Source: Acidobacteriota bacterium
GTDB lineage: Bacteria; Acidobacteriota; Terriglobia; UBA7540
NCBI GenBank assembly: GCA_003171295.1
Contig: PMYF01000986.1
Location: 1-5,071, forward strand
DNA: 5,071 bases
Reading direction: 5' to 3'
The notes under the pieces are model-generated. The model was not told the origin of the DNA, did not search any database, and saw nothing but the letters and a program-made list of their open reading frames with translations. The translations under genes were made by a program, and so were the position numbers. Below, in pieces: positions 1 through 5,071 of this stretch. Position 1 is the first letter of the stretch, and each line of letters starts with the position of its first letter.

Positions 1-303
1 GGCTCGGCTTCAAAGAAGCATTCTCTCGCAGGAAGCGGAGCGGTCCTCTGCATGCTGACTTTGGCGGCGGCCCTTCAATGCGGAACGGCCACACCCCCGG
101 GCACATTGACCCTCCGTATCGCGGTCGATCAATTCGGGTACCTGCCCGACATGACGAAGATGGCGGTGATTTCGGATCCGCAGGCCGGGTTCAACGCGAC
201 CGCGAGCTACACCCCCGGCGGCACGTTGCAGGTCCGCACCTGGGGCAGCAACACCGTTGTCCTCTCGGGTTCGCCCTCCGTGCGGATCAGCGGCGGCACT
301 GAG
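1..303 (+). pseudogene. N-terminal fragment of a secreted GH9 (cellulase-type) glycoside hydrolase
   Basis: The frame is open from the left edge, so the true start may lie before the window; an ATG at 52 is the first in-frame start inside it. Upstream of that ATG the frame reads a lysine pair, then a hydrophobic run (AVLCMLTLAAAL), which looks like a signal peptide with its charged end encoded before position 52. From about position 109 the protein reads LRIAVDQFGYLPDMTKMAVI, then SDPQAGFNA and YTPGGTLQVRTWGSNTVVLSGSP. This is the pattern of the N-terminal Ig-like domain (CelD_N type) that precedes GH9 catalytic domains in secreted cellulases. The match stops near position 303, with no GH9 catalytic domain following, and the frame then runs on as proline/arginine-rich nonsense to a stop at 669. 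I read it as the head of a gene that has lost its enzyme part. The family call is by eye. Confidence 0.72.
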
Positions 304-550
304 ATGCCTCACCGTCCGGTTCCTCCACCAGCTCGGTGCCACCAACCTTACCTATATCCTGCAGGGTTCGCCCAACCTGATCACGTGGAGCGACCTGCGC
401 ACTGCCGCGGGGACGAACGTGCCCAGCGGCCCGGGTTTTATCTCCGAATCCGGCACGGGCTACCAGCGCCAGATCGTCGCCTGCGACACCGTGCGCTCGG
501 AATCCTCCGCCACGGCCAGGTTTGTTCGTTTCAAGCTGATCTGGCATTGA
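304..550 (+). pseudogene. C-terminal domain remnant of a secreted verrucomicrobial-type protein
   Basis: In the second forward frame the sequence reads LTVRFLHQLGATNLTYILQG, then SPNLITWSDLRTAAG, PSGPGFISESGTGYQRQIV and a final ARFVRFKLIWH before TGA at 548-550. I recognise this style (a beta-rich domain with 'LTY.L..S.NL.TW' and a closing 'RF.R.K' strand) as the C-terminal domain of many secreted enzymes and autotransporter-like proteins of Verrucomicrobiota. It has no start codon or ribosome binding site of its own, and begins exactly where the GH9-like N-terminus ends, one frame over. It is therefore probably the tail of the same ancestral gene, joined to the head by a large internal deletion that also shifted the frame. 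A recombination between two related secreted-protein genes, or an assembly misjoin, would look the same. Confidence 0.6.
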
Positions 551-579
551 GGTCGGACCGGCAGAGTGCGGCCAGAGTC

Positions 580-603
580 AGGGACGCGGTTGAACGCGTC
601 CTT
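580..603 (+). terminator. GC-rich stem-loop downstream of the GH9-like remnant
   Basis: GGACGCG (582-588) and CGCGTCC (595-601) are perfect inverted copies around a 6-base GTTGAA loop. A G-T and an A-T pair extend the stem to 9 bp (580-603). It lies 29 bases after the stop codon at 548-550, a usual place for a terminator. Only two T residues follow directly, so it is a weak intrinsic terminator at best; it could instead be a REP-like palindrome or an mRNA-stabilising hairpin. Confidence 0.35.
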
Positions 604-779
604 ACCAGGTTTAGGGACACAGAACTGGCTGCGCACCTGCCCGCTTTCTTCCGCACGCTCTCCGGCTAGAAACCTCCGCGGGAAGACATGGAAAAGTTCC
701 TGGGCATCATCAAAGGGACGCGCCGGTCGTGACCAACCCGCACAATTCCAAAGCGCCAATGGTTTTTCCTCTTCCCCCG

Positions 780-791
780 TTCCGGCCGGAA
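780..791. promoter_or_regulatory. 12-bp perfect palindrome upstream of the cyclase operon
   Basis: TTCCGGCCGGAA reads the same on both strands. It lies about 120 bases before the cyclase start and 11 bases before the -35-like TTGTCG. A dimeric DNA-binding regulator could use such a site, but a GC-rich genome also produces short palindromes by chance and no second copy is seen nearby. Confidence 0.22.
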
Positions 792-802
792 GGTGCTTTC
801 CC

Positions 803-831
803 TTGTCGTTCTCAGAAAATCCTGCTATGCA
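803..831 (+). promoter_or_regulatory. Possible sigma-70-type promoter for the cyclase-NTPase operon
   Basis: TTGTCG (803-808) matches 4 of 6 bases of the -35 consensus. After 17 bases comes TATGCA (826-831), with only 3 of 6 bases of the -10 consensus, but preceded by TGC as in an extended -10. This would give a leader of roughly 75 bases before the ATG at 913. The match is weak and promoters of this phylum are poorly defined, so this is a candidate only. Confidence 0.22.
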
Positions 832-912
832 TCAGGCACTCGTGGCGGAAAAAGGCAAGAGGAATGGCCGCCGGTCCCCTGCTTGTCCTGGTGGTGGCCG
901 CGAAATGACCGC

Positions 913-1686
913 ATGAAAAAGACTATCGTGGAACTCGACCTTAAGGGCTACAGCGATATCGCCCGTGAGTTGGAGGAACACCTCTCCGCAGAGGTCGTGA
1001 TGAAGTTCAACGACCAGATCCAAAGCATGGTGGATGCTGGACTGAAGGCGGTTGGCGTGCAGCGCGCCCAGGCAGTGATGGCGACCACTGGTGACGGTGC
1101 GATCCTGGCTTTCGATCAGCCCGAAACGGGTCATCACTTCGGCCAAGCCGTCCATTCCGAATGCCGCGTCCACAACCACGAGAAGAGTGTCATCCAAGCT
1201 CGGCGCTGGTTCCGGATCGGCATTGCCACCGGTGATCTTGTGTTGGAGGAGACCGGCACTTCCAGGAAGATGGCCGGCTCCGTCATCGCTCGCGCCGTGC
1301 GCCTGGAAGCCGCCGGCAGCATCGGTGAAATTTTAATTGATGCGGATACCTATTCTGCGTTGCCCAAGCCTCTCCAGGCGTGCTACGGCTCTCGGGAACT
1401 TATTTCGGGTAAACGCGAGGAGAAATTTCCCGCGTACCGGTATGTCGTGGTGCCGCACAATCTCACGGGTTCGACCGCTAAGGTGGCTGCTGAACCTGCT
1501 GCCCCGGCCAAGTCTCCAGGGCTGGACTTCGGCAAAGCGACCAGCATCTTGCGGGAAAAGATAGCGTTCCTTCAGAAAGAACGAGCCGTTGTAACTTCCG
1601 CGGAGCAGAAGTTTGAATTGCTCTTCCGTATTCGCGAAGCTGAGCAACATCTGAGTGAACTTGAAACAGATTCCTCAAAGACATGA
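913..1686 (+). CDS. Class III nucleotide cyclase with C-terminal effector-associated helical module
   Basis: 257 residues. Residues 1-180 form a class III nucleotidyl cyclase domain: VELDLKGYSDI (6-16) with first metal aspartate D9, ATTGDGAILAF (57-67) with second metal aspartate D61, FRIGIATGDLVLE (100-112), then AGSVIARAVRLEAAGSIGEI (121-140), holding R130, the expected transition-state arginine. By eye alignment to mycobacterial Rv1625c, the adenine-selecting Lys/Asp pair is replaced by A57 and K119, and the transition-state Asn by A126, so cAMP should not be assumed as product. Residues 181-210 are an Ala/Pro-rich linker. Residues 213-252 are a charged helical module repeated at the N-terminus of the next protein. 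There is no signal peptide or membrane segment, so it should be cytosolic. ATG 913 was chosen because the domain starts directly there; an in-frame GTG at 793 would add 40 unlikely residues. No good Shine-Dalgarno precedes it. Its stop overlaps the next start. Likely the effector of a two-gene conflict or signalling system. Confidence 0.88.
   Translation: MKKTIVELDLKGYSDIARELEEHLSAEVVMKFNDQIQSMVDAGLKAVGVQRAQAVMATTGDGAILAFDQPETGHHFGQAVHSECRVHNHEKSVIQARRWFRIGIATGDLVLEETGTSRKMAGSVIARAVRLEAAGSIGEILIDADTYSALPKPLQACYGSRELISGKREEKFPAYRYVVVPHNLTGSTAKVAAEPAAPAKSPGLDFGKATSILREKIAFLQKERAVVTSAEQKFELLFRIREAEQHLSELETDSSKT
1549..1668 (+). other. Shared helical module, copy 1 (cyclase residues 213-252)
   Basis: This segment starts LREKIAFLQKE and ends with REAEQHLSELET. 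It aligns without a gap to NTPase residues 10-49, with 19 identical residues in 40, including LREK, A-F, the central K-F pair, REA and the closing LET. Charged and leucine spacing suggests two helices separated by a short turn near the S-A pair (229-230). Such a copy on an effector, matched by a copy on an NTPase hub, is the hallmark of an effector-associated domain. I do not assign a numbered EAD family. Confidence 0.75.
1683..1686 (+). promoter_or_regulatory. ATGA stop-start overlap coupling cyclase and NTPase translation
   Basis: The ATG of the NTPase (1683-1685) and the TGA of the cyclase (1684-1686) share bases. The preceding bases (ATTCCTCAAAGAC) hold no clear Shine-Dalgarno sequence, so the NTPase is probably translated by ribosomes finishing the cyclase. 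This would tie the amounts of the two proteins together, as expected for partners in one complex. Confidence 0.75.
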
Positions 1687-4484
1687 GGAACGATGCAGCC
1701 ATTGAACGGTTGAGGGAGAAGCTCGCCTTCATGGAAGCTGAGTTGGCCCGGACTGATAGCGCCGGTAAGAAATTCGATATCCAACAGGAACTTAGGGAGG
1801 CGCGAGCAAAGTTGGCACAACTGGAAACGGAGCAGAAGAGCGGCCCCGGTGAACCCCCGCCAGCCGTCCCAAAGATTGCCCCGTCGCGCCTCCGGGTGCG
1901 TGATACGGGTATCTTCAAAGGACGCGAAAAGGAACTCGACGCACTTGATGCAGCGTGGTCGCGCAACGCTGGCGTGTGGCAGGAATCGTTTAACCGCAAC
2001 GCCGACGAGAACGAAAAACTCACTGGCCCAGCGGTAGTTCCACATGTAATAGTCATGCGAGCGGTTGGCGGGGCGGGCAAGAGCACACTAGCGGCACGGT
2101 GGAAGGCGAACTTGCTGGCTCGAGGTGATCACGGGGGCATAGAGCGGTACTTCGACTGGTCTTTTTACAGCCAGGGCACCAGCAGCGACAGCGCGGGAGT
2201 TCGCGCCAGTGCTACCTCGGATGAGTTCTTCACCGCGGCCTTCGATTTCTTCGGCGAGACCGCTGGAGCCCTTGAGAAGGACGCCTGGAAAAAAGGGGCC
2301 CATCTCGCCGAACTGATCGCTGGCCACCGGACCTTGCTGTTGCTCGATGGCGTGGAGCCGCTGCAACATCCACCCGGAACCGAGGGCGGATATTTGAAGG
2401 AGGAGCCGCTCAAGGCTCTCCTCAACAGCCTCGCTCAAAACAGCCCTGGCCTGTGCCTCGTCACCACCCGCGAGCGCGTGGCGGACCTCGCCACATGGCG
2501 CGACACCACTGCGCCAGAATGGCGGCTGGATGCGCTCAGCCATGTCGCTGGAGCAGAGGTGCTACGTGCTCTGGGCGTCACGGGGCCGCAGGAGGAGCTG
2601 GAGAGGGCTAGTCGTGAGGTAAAAGGGCATGCCCTGACACTAAGCCTCATGGGGCGATATCTGAAGGCGGCCTTTGGAGACAACCCTGACATCGCCCGCC
2701 GCGATTGCTTTCAGTTCACCGAAGCGGACGCGGAGACTTTAAACGGCCATGCTCTTCGTGTTATTGCGGCATATGAACGGTGGCTCGAAAGTGAAGATCG
2801 CCGAGTTGAACTCACCATCCTGCGTTTGCTTGGCCTTTTCGCACGCCCCGCCGAGCCTGACTGTCTCTCCGCCCTGCGCCAACCGCCAGCCATCCCCGGC
2901 CTTACTGACGCACTAACAGGTGTCCCCGATGCGAAGTGGAATATCGCGGTTACAAACCTCGAAGAGTTGGACCTCGTCCAAACACTGCCGTGGGAGGCCA
3001 AGAAGATTCGAGGCTATAACAAAGGCCCTGCGAAGTTGGCATTGGTCGCTGGGGCGCAGGACAGAAGTTTCCGGCTTGGCCAACCGAAGCTCTTTCTGAA
3101 CTACAAGATGCGGGTCACCAGTAGGCTAACTTTGGACTCCCACCCCCTGTTGCGCGAATATTTCGCCAAGCGCCTCCACGACACGGTGCCGGACTCGCTA
3201 CGGGCGGGCCACGAGCGACTCTGTGAATACCTCTGCGCCAGCGTCCCATATTGGCCGGAAGGCGCAGACGGTCTTCAACCACTCTACCAAGCGGTCGCTC
3301 ACGGCTGCCTGGCGGGCCGCTATGAGCAAACGCTTACGGACATCTTTATCAACCGCATCGGACGCGGCTCTGAGGCCTACAGCCTGAAAAAGCTCGGGTT
3401 ACTTGGCGCAGACCTAGCTGCGCTGGCATGCTTTTTCGTCGAGCCTTGGAGGCGCCCCACGCATTTTCTTGGCCCTACTCACCAAGCGTGGCTGCTTAGC
3501 GACGCCGCGTTTCGACTTCGTGTCTTGAATCGCCCCAATGAGGCGCGGGAGCCGACGCGCGCTGGGATGGAGTTATGGGTGAAGGAGGAGCAGTGGCAAC
3601 AAGCTGCCAGAGGGGCTGCTAACCTAATTGAGCTTGAGTTGCTCTTGGGCGAGGTGGCCACTGCCGTGGACACGGCGGCGCAATCGGTAGTCTTGGCAGA
3701 CCGGAGTGGATTGGCCTTCGAGAAGATGGCGGCCCGCATCTATCACGCTGCCGCGTTGCATCAGGCCGGGCGAGAGAAGGATATTGGAAATAGCCGACGA
3801 GTTTTCGCCGAAGCAGAGGCGATCCAAGGCAAGACGCAGCCGGAATTCCCGCTGATGTACTCCGGGGCGGGGTTCCGGTATTGCGACCTCCTGTTGTCGG
3901 AAAGCGAGCGCACCGCCTGGAGGGTGTTTGATATGGGCTACATTGTTCGAACGGGTGCCACCACGTCAAATCCTGCGCGAGGGGATGAAGGTATTGCGGC
4001 ATGCCTTGAGGTGATAAGGAGTATCGAACAGCGTGCCACTCTAGCGCTGACTATCGCCGAACGCACGCCTAACCCCCTAGACATCGCCTTGAACCATTTA
4101 ACGCTCGGTCACGCCTGGCTGTATCGCGTCGTCTTCGAACCCGCCACTCCCCTGTCATCAGCCAGAACCCACCTTGAGGAGGCCCTCACCATACTGCGTC
4201 ATGTGGAGCGACATGACCATCGCCCTCGTGTACTCCTCACACGGGCATGGTTACACGTGTTAGAGCGGGAGATGCAGCAAGCGCATAATCTCCTTTCTGA
4301 AGCCCAAGCCCTCGCCGAACGCGGTGGCATGAAGCTGTTCCTGGCCGATGTCCACCTCCATCGCGCCCGGCTGTTCCGCGAGAAGACAGAGTTACCCAGA
4401 GCCCGGAGCCTTATCGAGCAAACAGGCTATCTCCGTCGCTTGCCAGAGTTAGAAGCTGCCGAAGCCGCCGCAGAATCCTGGTAG
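1683..4484 (+). CDS. STAND-type NTPase with N-terminal effector-associated module and TPR sensor arm
   Basis: 933 residues, apparently complete. Residues 10-49 repeat the helical module of the cyclase tail. After a Pro-rich linker, IFKGREKELDALDAAW (77-92) is the usual lead-in to a STAND NTPase. The P-loop is AVGGAGKST (127-135, K133), Walker B is LLLLDGVE (218-225, D222), and LVTTRERVADL (259-269) carries the TTR sensor arginine R263, as in NB-ARC/AP-ATPase relatives. GHALTLSLMGRYL (315-327) sits where these proteins have a G-x-P-L motif, with Ala for Pro. A winged-helix-like region follows, with HPLLREYFAKRL (487-498). From about 530 to the end are TPR-like helical pairs (531-559, 602-638, 639-676, 679-717, 798-842, 846-882), the probable ligand-sensing arm. 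Residues 738-795 interrupt the TPR pattern. There is no membrane segment, so it is likely cytosolic. The predicted role is a switch that oligomerises on sensing a trigger and engages the cyclase through the shared module. The fold is clear; trigger and output are inferred. Confidence 0.88.
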   Translation: MRNDAAIERLREKLAFMEAELARTDSAGKKFDIQQELREARAKLAQLETEQKSGPGEPPPAVPKIAPSRLRVRDTGIFKGREKELDALDAAWSRNAGVWQESFNRNADENEKLTGPAVVPHVIVMRAVGGAGKSTLAARWKANLLARGDHGGIERYFDWSFYSQGTSSDSAGVRASATSDEFFTAAFDFFGETAGALEKDAWKKGAHLAELIAGHRTLLLLDGVEPLQHPPGTEGGYLKEEPLKALLNSLAQNSPGLCLVTTRERVADLATWRDTTAPEWRLDALSHVAGAEVLRALGVTGPQEELERASREVKGHALTLSLMGRYLKAAFGDNPDIARRDCFQFTEADAETLNGHALRVIAAYERWLESEDRRVELTILRLLGLFARPAEPDCLSALRQPPAIPGLTDALTGVPDAKWNIAVTNLEELDLVQTLPWEAKKIRGYNKGPAKLALVAGAQDRSFRLGQPKLFLNYKMRVTSRLTLDSHPLLREYFAKRLHDTVPDSLRAGHERLCEYLCASVPYWPEGADGLQPLYQAVAHGCLAGRYEQTLTDIFINRIGRGSEAYSLKKLGLLGADLAALACFFVEPWRRPTHFLGPTHQAWLLSDAAFRLRVLNRPNEAREPTRAGMELWVKEEQWQQAARGAANLIELELLLGEVATAVDTAAQSVVLADRSGLAFEKMAARIYHAAALHQAGREKDIGNSRRVFAEAEAIQGKTQPEFPLMYSGAGFRYCDLLLSESERTAWRVFDMGYIVRTGATTSNPARGDEGIAACLEVIRSIEQRATLALTIAERTPNPLDIALNHLTLGHAWLYRVVFEPATPLSSARTHLEEALTILRHVERHDHRPRVLLTRAWLHVLEREMQQAHNLLSEAQALAERGGMKLFLADVHLHRARLFREKTELPRARSLIEQTGYLRRLPELEAAEAAAESW
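1710..1829 (+). other. Shared helical module, copy 2 (NTPase residues 10-49)
   Basis: This segment starts LREKLAFMEAE and ends with REARAKLAQLET. It is the partner of the copy at 1549-1668, in the same orientation, starting 161 bases later. Most differences are conservative (I/L, L/M, E/D, L/I). At the DNA level the two copies are clearly diverged, so this is an old duplication or two independent acquisitions of one domain family, not a recent tandem repeat. The position is typical: at the extreme N-terminus of the NTPase and the extreme C-terminus of the effector. Confidence 0.75.
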
Positions 4485-4497
4485 TGCTTTGGACCCT

Positions 4498-4558
4498 GTC
4501 GAGAGGCTTGGCTGCGCCTTTGGCCCCCGGCACGGGAGCCACCTCCGGTAGCCTCGAC
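4498..4558 (+). terminator. Nested hairpin between convergent genes
   Basis: GTCGAGAGGCT (4498-4508) pairs with AGCCTCGAC (4550-4558), leaving a 2-base bulge. Inside it TGGCT (4509-4513) pairs with AGCCA (4537-4541), and CCCG/CGGG (4526-4529, 4533-4536) closes a 3-base loop. The structure begins 13 bases after the NTPase stop and faces the minus-strand gene ending at 4651, so it could block transcription from both sides. There is no T-run, so it is not a classical intrinsic terminator. The rest of the 4485-4650 gap shows nothing I can name. Confidence 0.35.
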
Positions 4559-4650
4559 TTCCATTCACGCGCGGTAGGGGGCAGGTAGCACGCTCATTGC
4601 ACTGCCTTCCGGACCTGCGATAAAGCGGAGGCCTGGAGCCCAGAGCACGT

Positions 4651-5071
4651 TCACCGTCTGTCTGCTCTGCGTCGATGGCCAGCGCGCATGATCCGGCTGG
4701 CGCTGTCCTGGACGTTCTCAGGATAGCGCCGCAGGACCTGGTCCAGCCGCCGGCGGCTCAGGGTATGCAGGTTGCGGAAGGTGGCCAGAGACTGCGGCTC
4801 GATGCCATCACGAAGGCTGAGCCAGGCAAAATCACACAGGGCCTGTTCGACGGTCGCCAGCGTCCCCTCTGGAGGCTTGGAGTACAAACTCCCGGGCGCG
4901 CAGATGAACCGCAGCTTGCCGGCCGGGCTGATGCGATCCGGCTTGCGGTTGCGCGACAAGTCCATTGTAAAACTGGACCGCACTGTGGCGTCTGACCGCA
5001 GCGCTGGCAGGCCTGGTGAGGCCACTCCAGCACTGTTCGAGCCACCCTGAGGCCACCCTCAGGCCATCTGG
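4651..5071 (-). pseudogene. AbiEi-like type IV antitoxin-family protein, partial and probably frameshifted
   Basis: On the minus strand the frame ending at TGA 4651-4653 reads FTMDLSRNRKPDRISPAGKL, FICAPGSLYSKPPEGTLATV, EQALCDFAWLSLRDGIEPQS, LATFRNLHTLSRRRLDQVLR and RYPENVQ. The 'TLAT.EQALCDF' stretch and the 'L..L..RYP..V' ending resemble the C-terminal domain of AbiEi-family antitoxin/transcription regulators. This frame is open only to 5058, where a stop blocks it; its only plausible start there (GTG, 5023-5025) lacks the N-terminal winged helix such proteins usually have. A second minus frame, open to the window edge, reads PDGLRVASGWLEQCWSGLTR, which could continue into LRSDATVRSSF of the first frame if one base were gained or lost near 4990-5020. 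I therefore read it as one gene with a frameshift, running off the right edge. No AbiEii-like toxin gene follows it toward lower coordinates. The family call is moderate; it could be an unrelated hypothetical protein. Confidence 0.45.
5041..5062. repeat. Tandem 11-bp repeat containing a 7-bp inverted repeat
   Basis: GCCACCCTGAG (5041-5051) is followed directly by GCCACCCTCAG (5052-5062), differing at one base. A partial third unit (GCCATCTGG) runs to the window end. The single difference also creates a perfect inverted repeat, CCTGAGG (5046-5052) and CCTCAGG (5057-5063), with a 4-base loop. It lies inside the AbiEi-like reading region. Because 11 is not a multiple of 3, gain or loss of a unit would shift that frame. 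Confidence 0.5.

Larger units (their letters stand above)
551..912. other. Intergenic region without a convincing gene
   Basis: This 362-base gap between the broken secreted-enzyme gene and the cyclase has open frames, but none looks like protein: they are rich in Arg, Pro and Ser and lack domain-like hydrophobic patterning. What can be seen is a 7-bp GC-rich stem-loop after the pseudogene stop (580-603), a 12-bp perfect palindrome (780-791) and a weak promoter-like pair (803-831). A pyrimidine-rich stretch (about 763-780) precedes the palindrome. The signals controlling the cyclase-NTPase operon should lie in the last 130 bases. Confidence 0.6.

Noticed and set aside
52..669. Continuous 205-residue reading of the first frame as one protein
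   Set aside because: Only the part up to about position 303 resembles a protein family. The rest overlaps, in the wrong frame, a recognisable C-terminal domain and then noncoding sequence.
864..908. Small hydrophobic frame (MAAGPLLVLVVAAK) just upstream of the cyclase
   Set aside because: The AGAGG sequence is only one base from its ATG, too close for a ribosome site, and 14 codons give no further support.
793..912. In-frame extension of the cyclase to a GTG start at 793 (40 extra residues)
   Set aside because: The extension is rich in Trp, Arg and Cys with no domain pattern, no ribosome binding site supports it, and the cyclase domain begins immediately at ATG 913.
551..912. tRNA, small RNA, CRISPR array or insertion-sequence ends
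   Set aside because: I looked for cloverleaf-like arms, regularly spaced repeats and terminal inverted repeats here and in 4485-4650, and found only the isolated hairpins already listed.
566..916. 116-codon open frame between the pseudogene and the cyclase
   Set aside because: The composition is Ser/Arg/Pro-rich with no recognisable domain, and it runs through the stem-loop and palindrome. Only its last 29 codons are mentioned, as a possible leader.
1478..2086. Long minus-strand open frames opposite the cyclase and the NTPase start
   Set aside because: They are Ser/Arg/Ala-rich mirrors of GC-rich coding sequence, and the plus-strand genes carry clear motifs throughout.
913..4484. Calling the locus a standard Pycsar system
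   Set aside because: The cyclase is class III, but no cyclic-nucleotide-binding receptor gene is present, and the partner is a STAND/TPR NTPase sharing a module with the cyclase.
4675..4995. 106-codon plus-strand frame at the right end
   Set aside because: It lies opposite the AbiEi-like frame, which shows family-like patterning, whereas this one has no recognisable features.

Overview
The window looks like a piece of a GC-rich bacterial chromosome, most likely from the Verrucomicrobiota (Opitutales-like). The clue is the left edge. It holds the signal-peptide and Ig-like start of a glycoside hydrolase family 9 (cellulase-type) protein, followed by a short C-terminal domain of the 'LTY.L..SPNL.TWSDL' type that I associate with secreted verrucomicrobial proteins. 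This assignment rests on remembered sequence style, not on a search.

Layout. Positions 1-550 hold a broken secreted-enzyme gene: the N-terminal Ig-like part is joined, out of frame, to a C-terminal domain, and the whole catalytic domain is missing. Positions 551-912 have no convincing gene. They contain a stem-loop (580-603), a 12-bp perfect palindrome (780-791) and a weak promoter-like pair (803-831). Positions 913-4484 are an intact two-gene operon whose genes overlap by 4 bases (ATGA). The first gene encodes a 257-residue class III nucleotide cyclase with a C-terminal helical module. The second encodes a 933-residue STAND NTPase (P-loop, LLLLDG Walker B, TTR sensor motif) with a long TPR C-terminus. 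Positions 4485-4650 are intergenic, with a nested hairpin just after the NTPase stop. Positions 4651-5071 (minus strand) hold the C-terminal part of an AbiEi-like type IV antitoxin-family gene that appears frameshifted and has no toxin partner next to it.

The main discovery is the pair at 913-4484. The cyclase's C-terminal tail (residues 213-252) and the NTPase's N-terminus (residues 10-49) are copies of the same module: they align without gaps over 40 residues with 19 identities. This is the arrangement of 'effector-associated domains', in which one copy sits on a STAND sensor hub and the other on a separate effector. The simplest model is that the TPR arm senses a trigger, the NTPase switches state or oligomerises, and it recruits and activates the cyclase through like-with-like contact of the two modules. 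The cyclase keeps both metal-binding aspartates (D9, D61) and the transition-state arginine (R130). The residues that normally choose the base and the transition-state asparagine are replaced (A57, K119, A126), so its substrate and product are open questions. No cyclic-nucleotide receptor or membrane/TIR effector lies in the window, unlike a classical Pycsar locus.

The operon sits between two degraded genes, one of them from an antiphage-associated family. That fits an accessory or defence-type insertion site rather than a housekeeping region.
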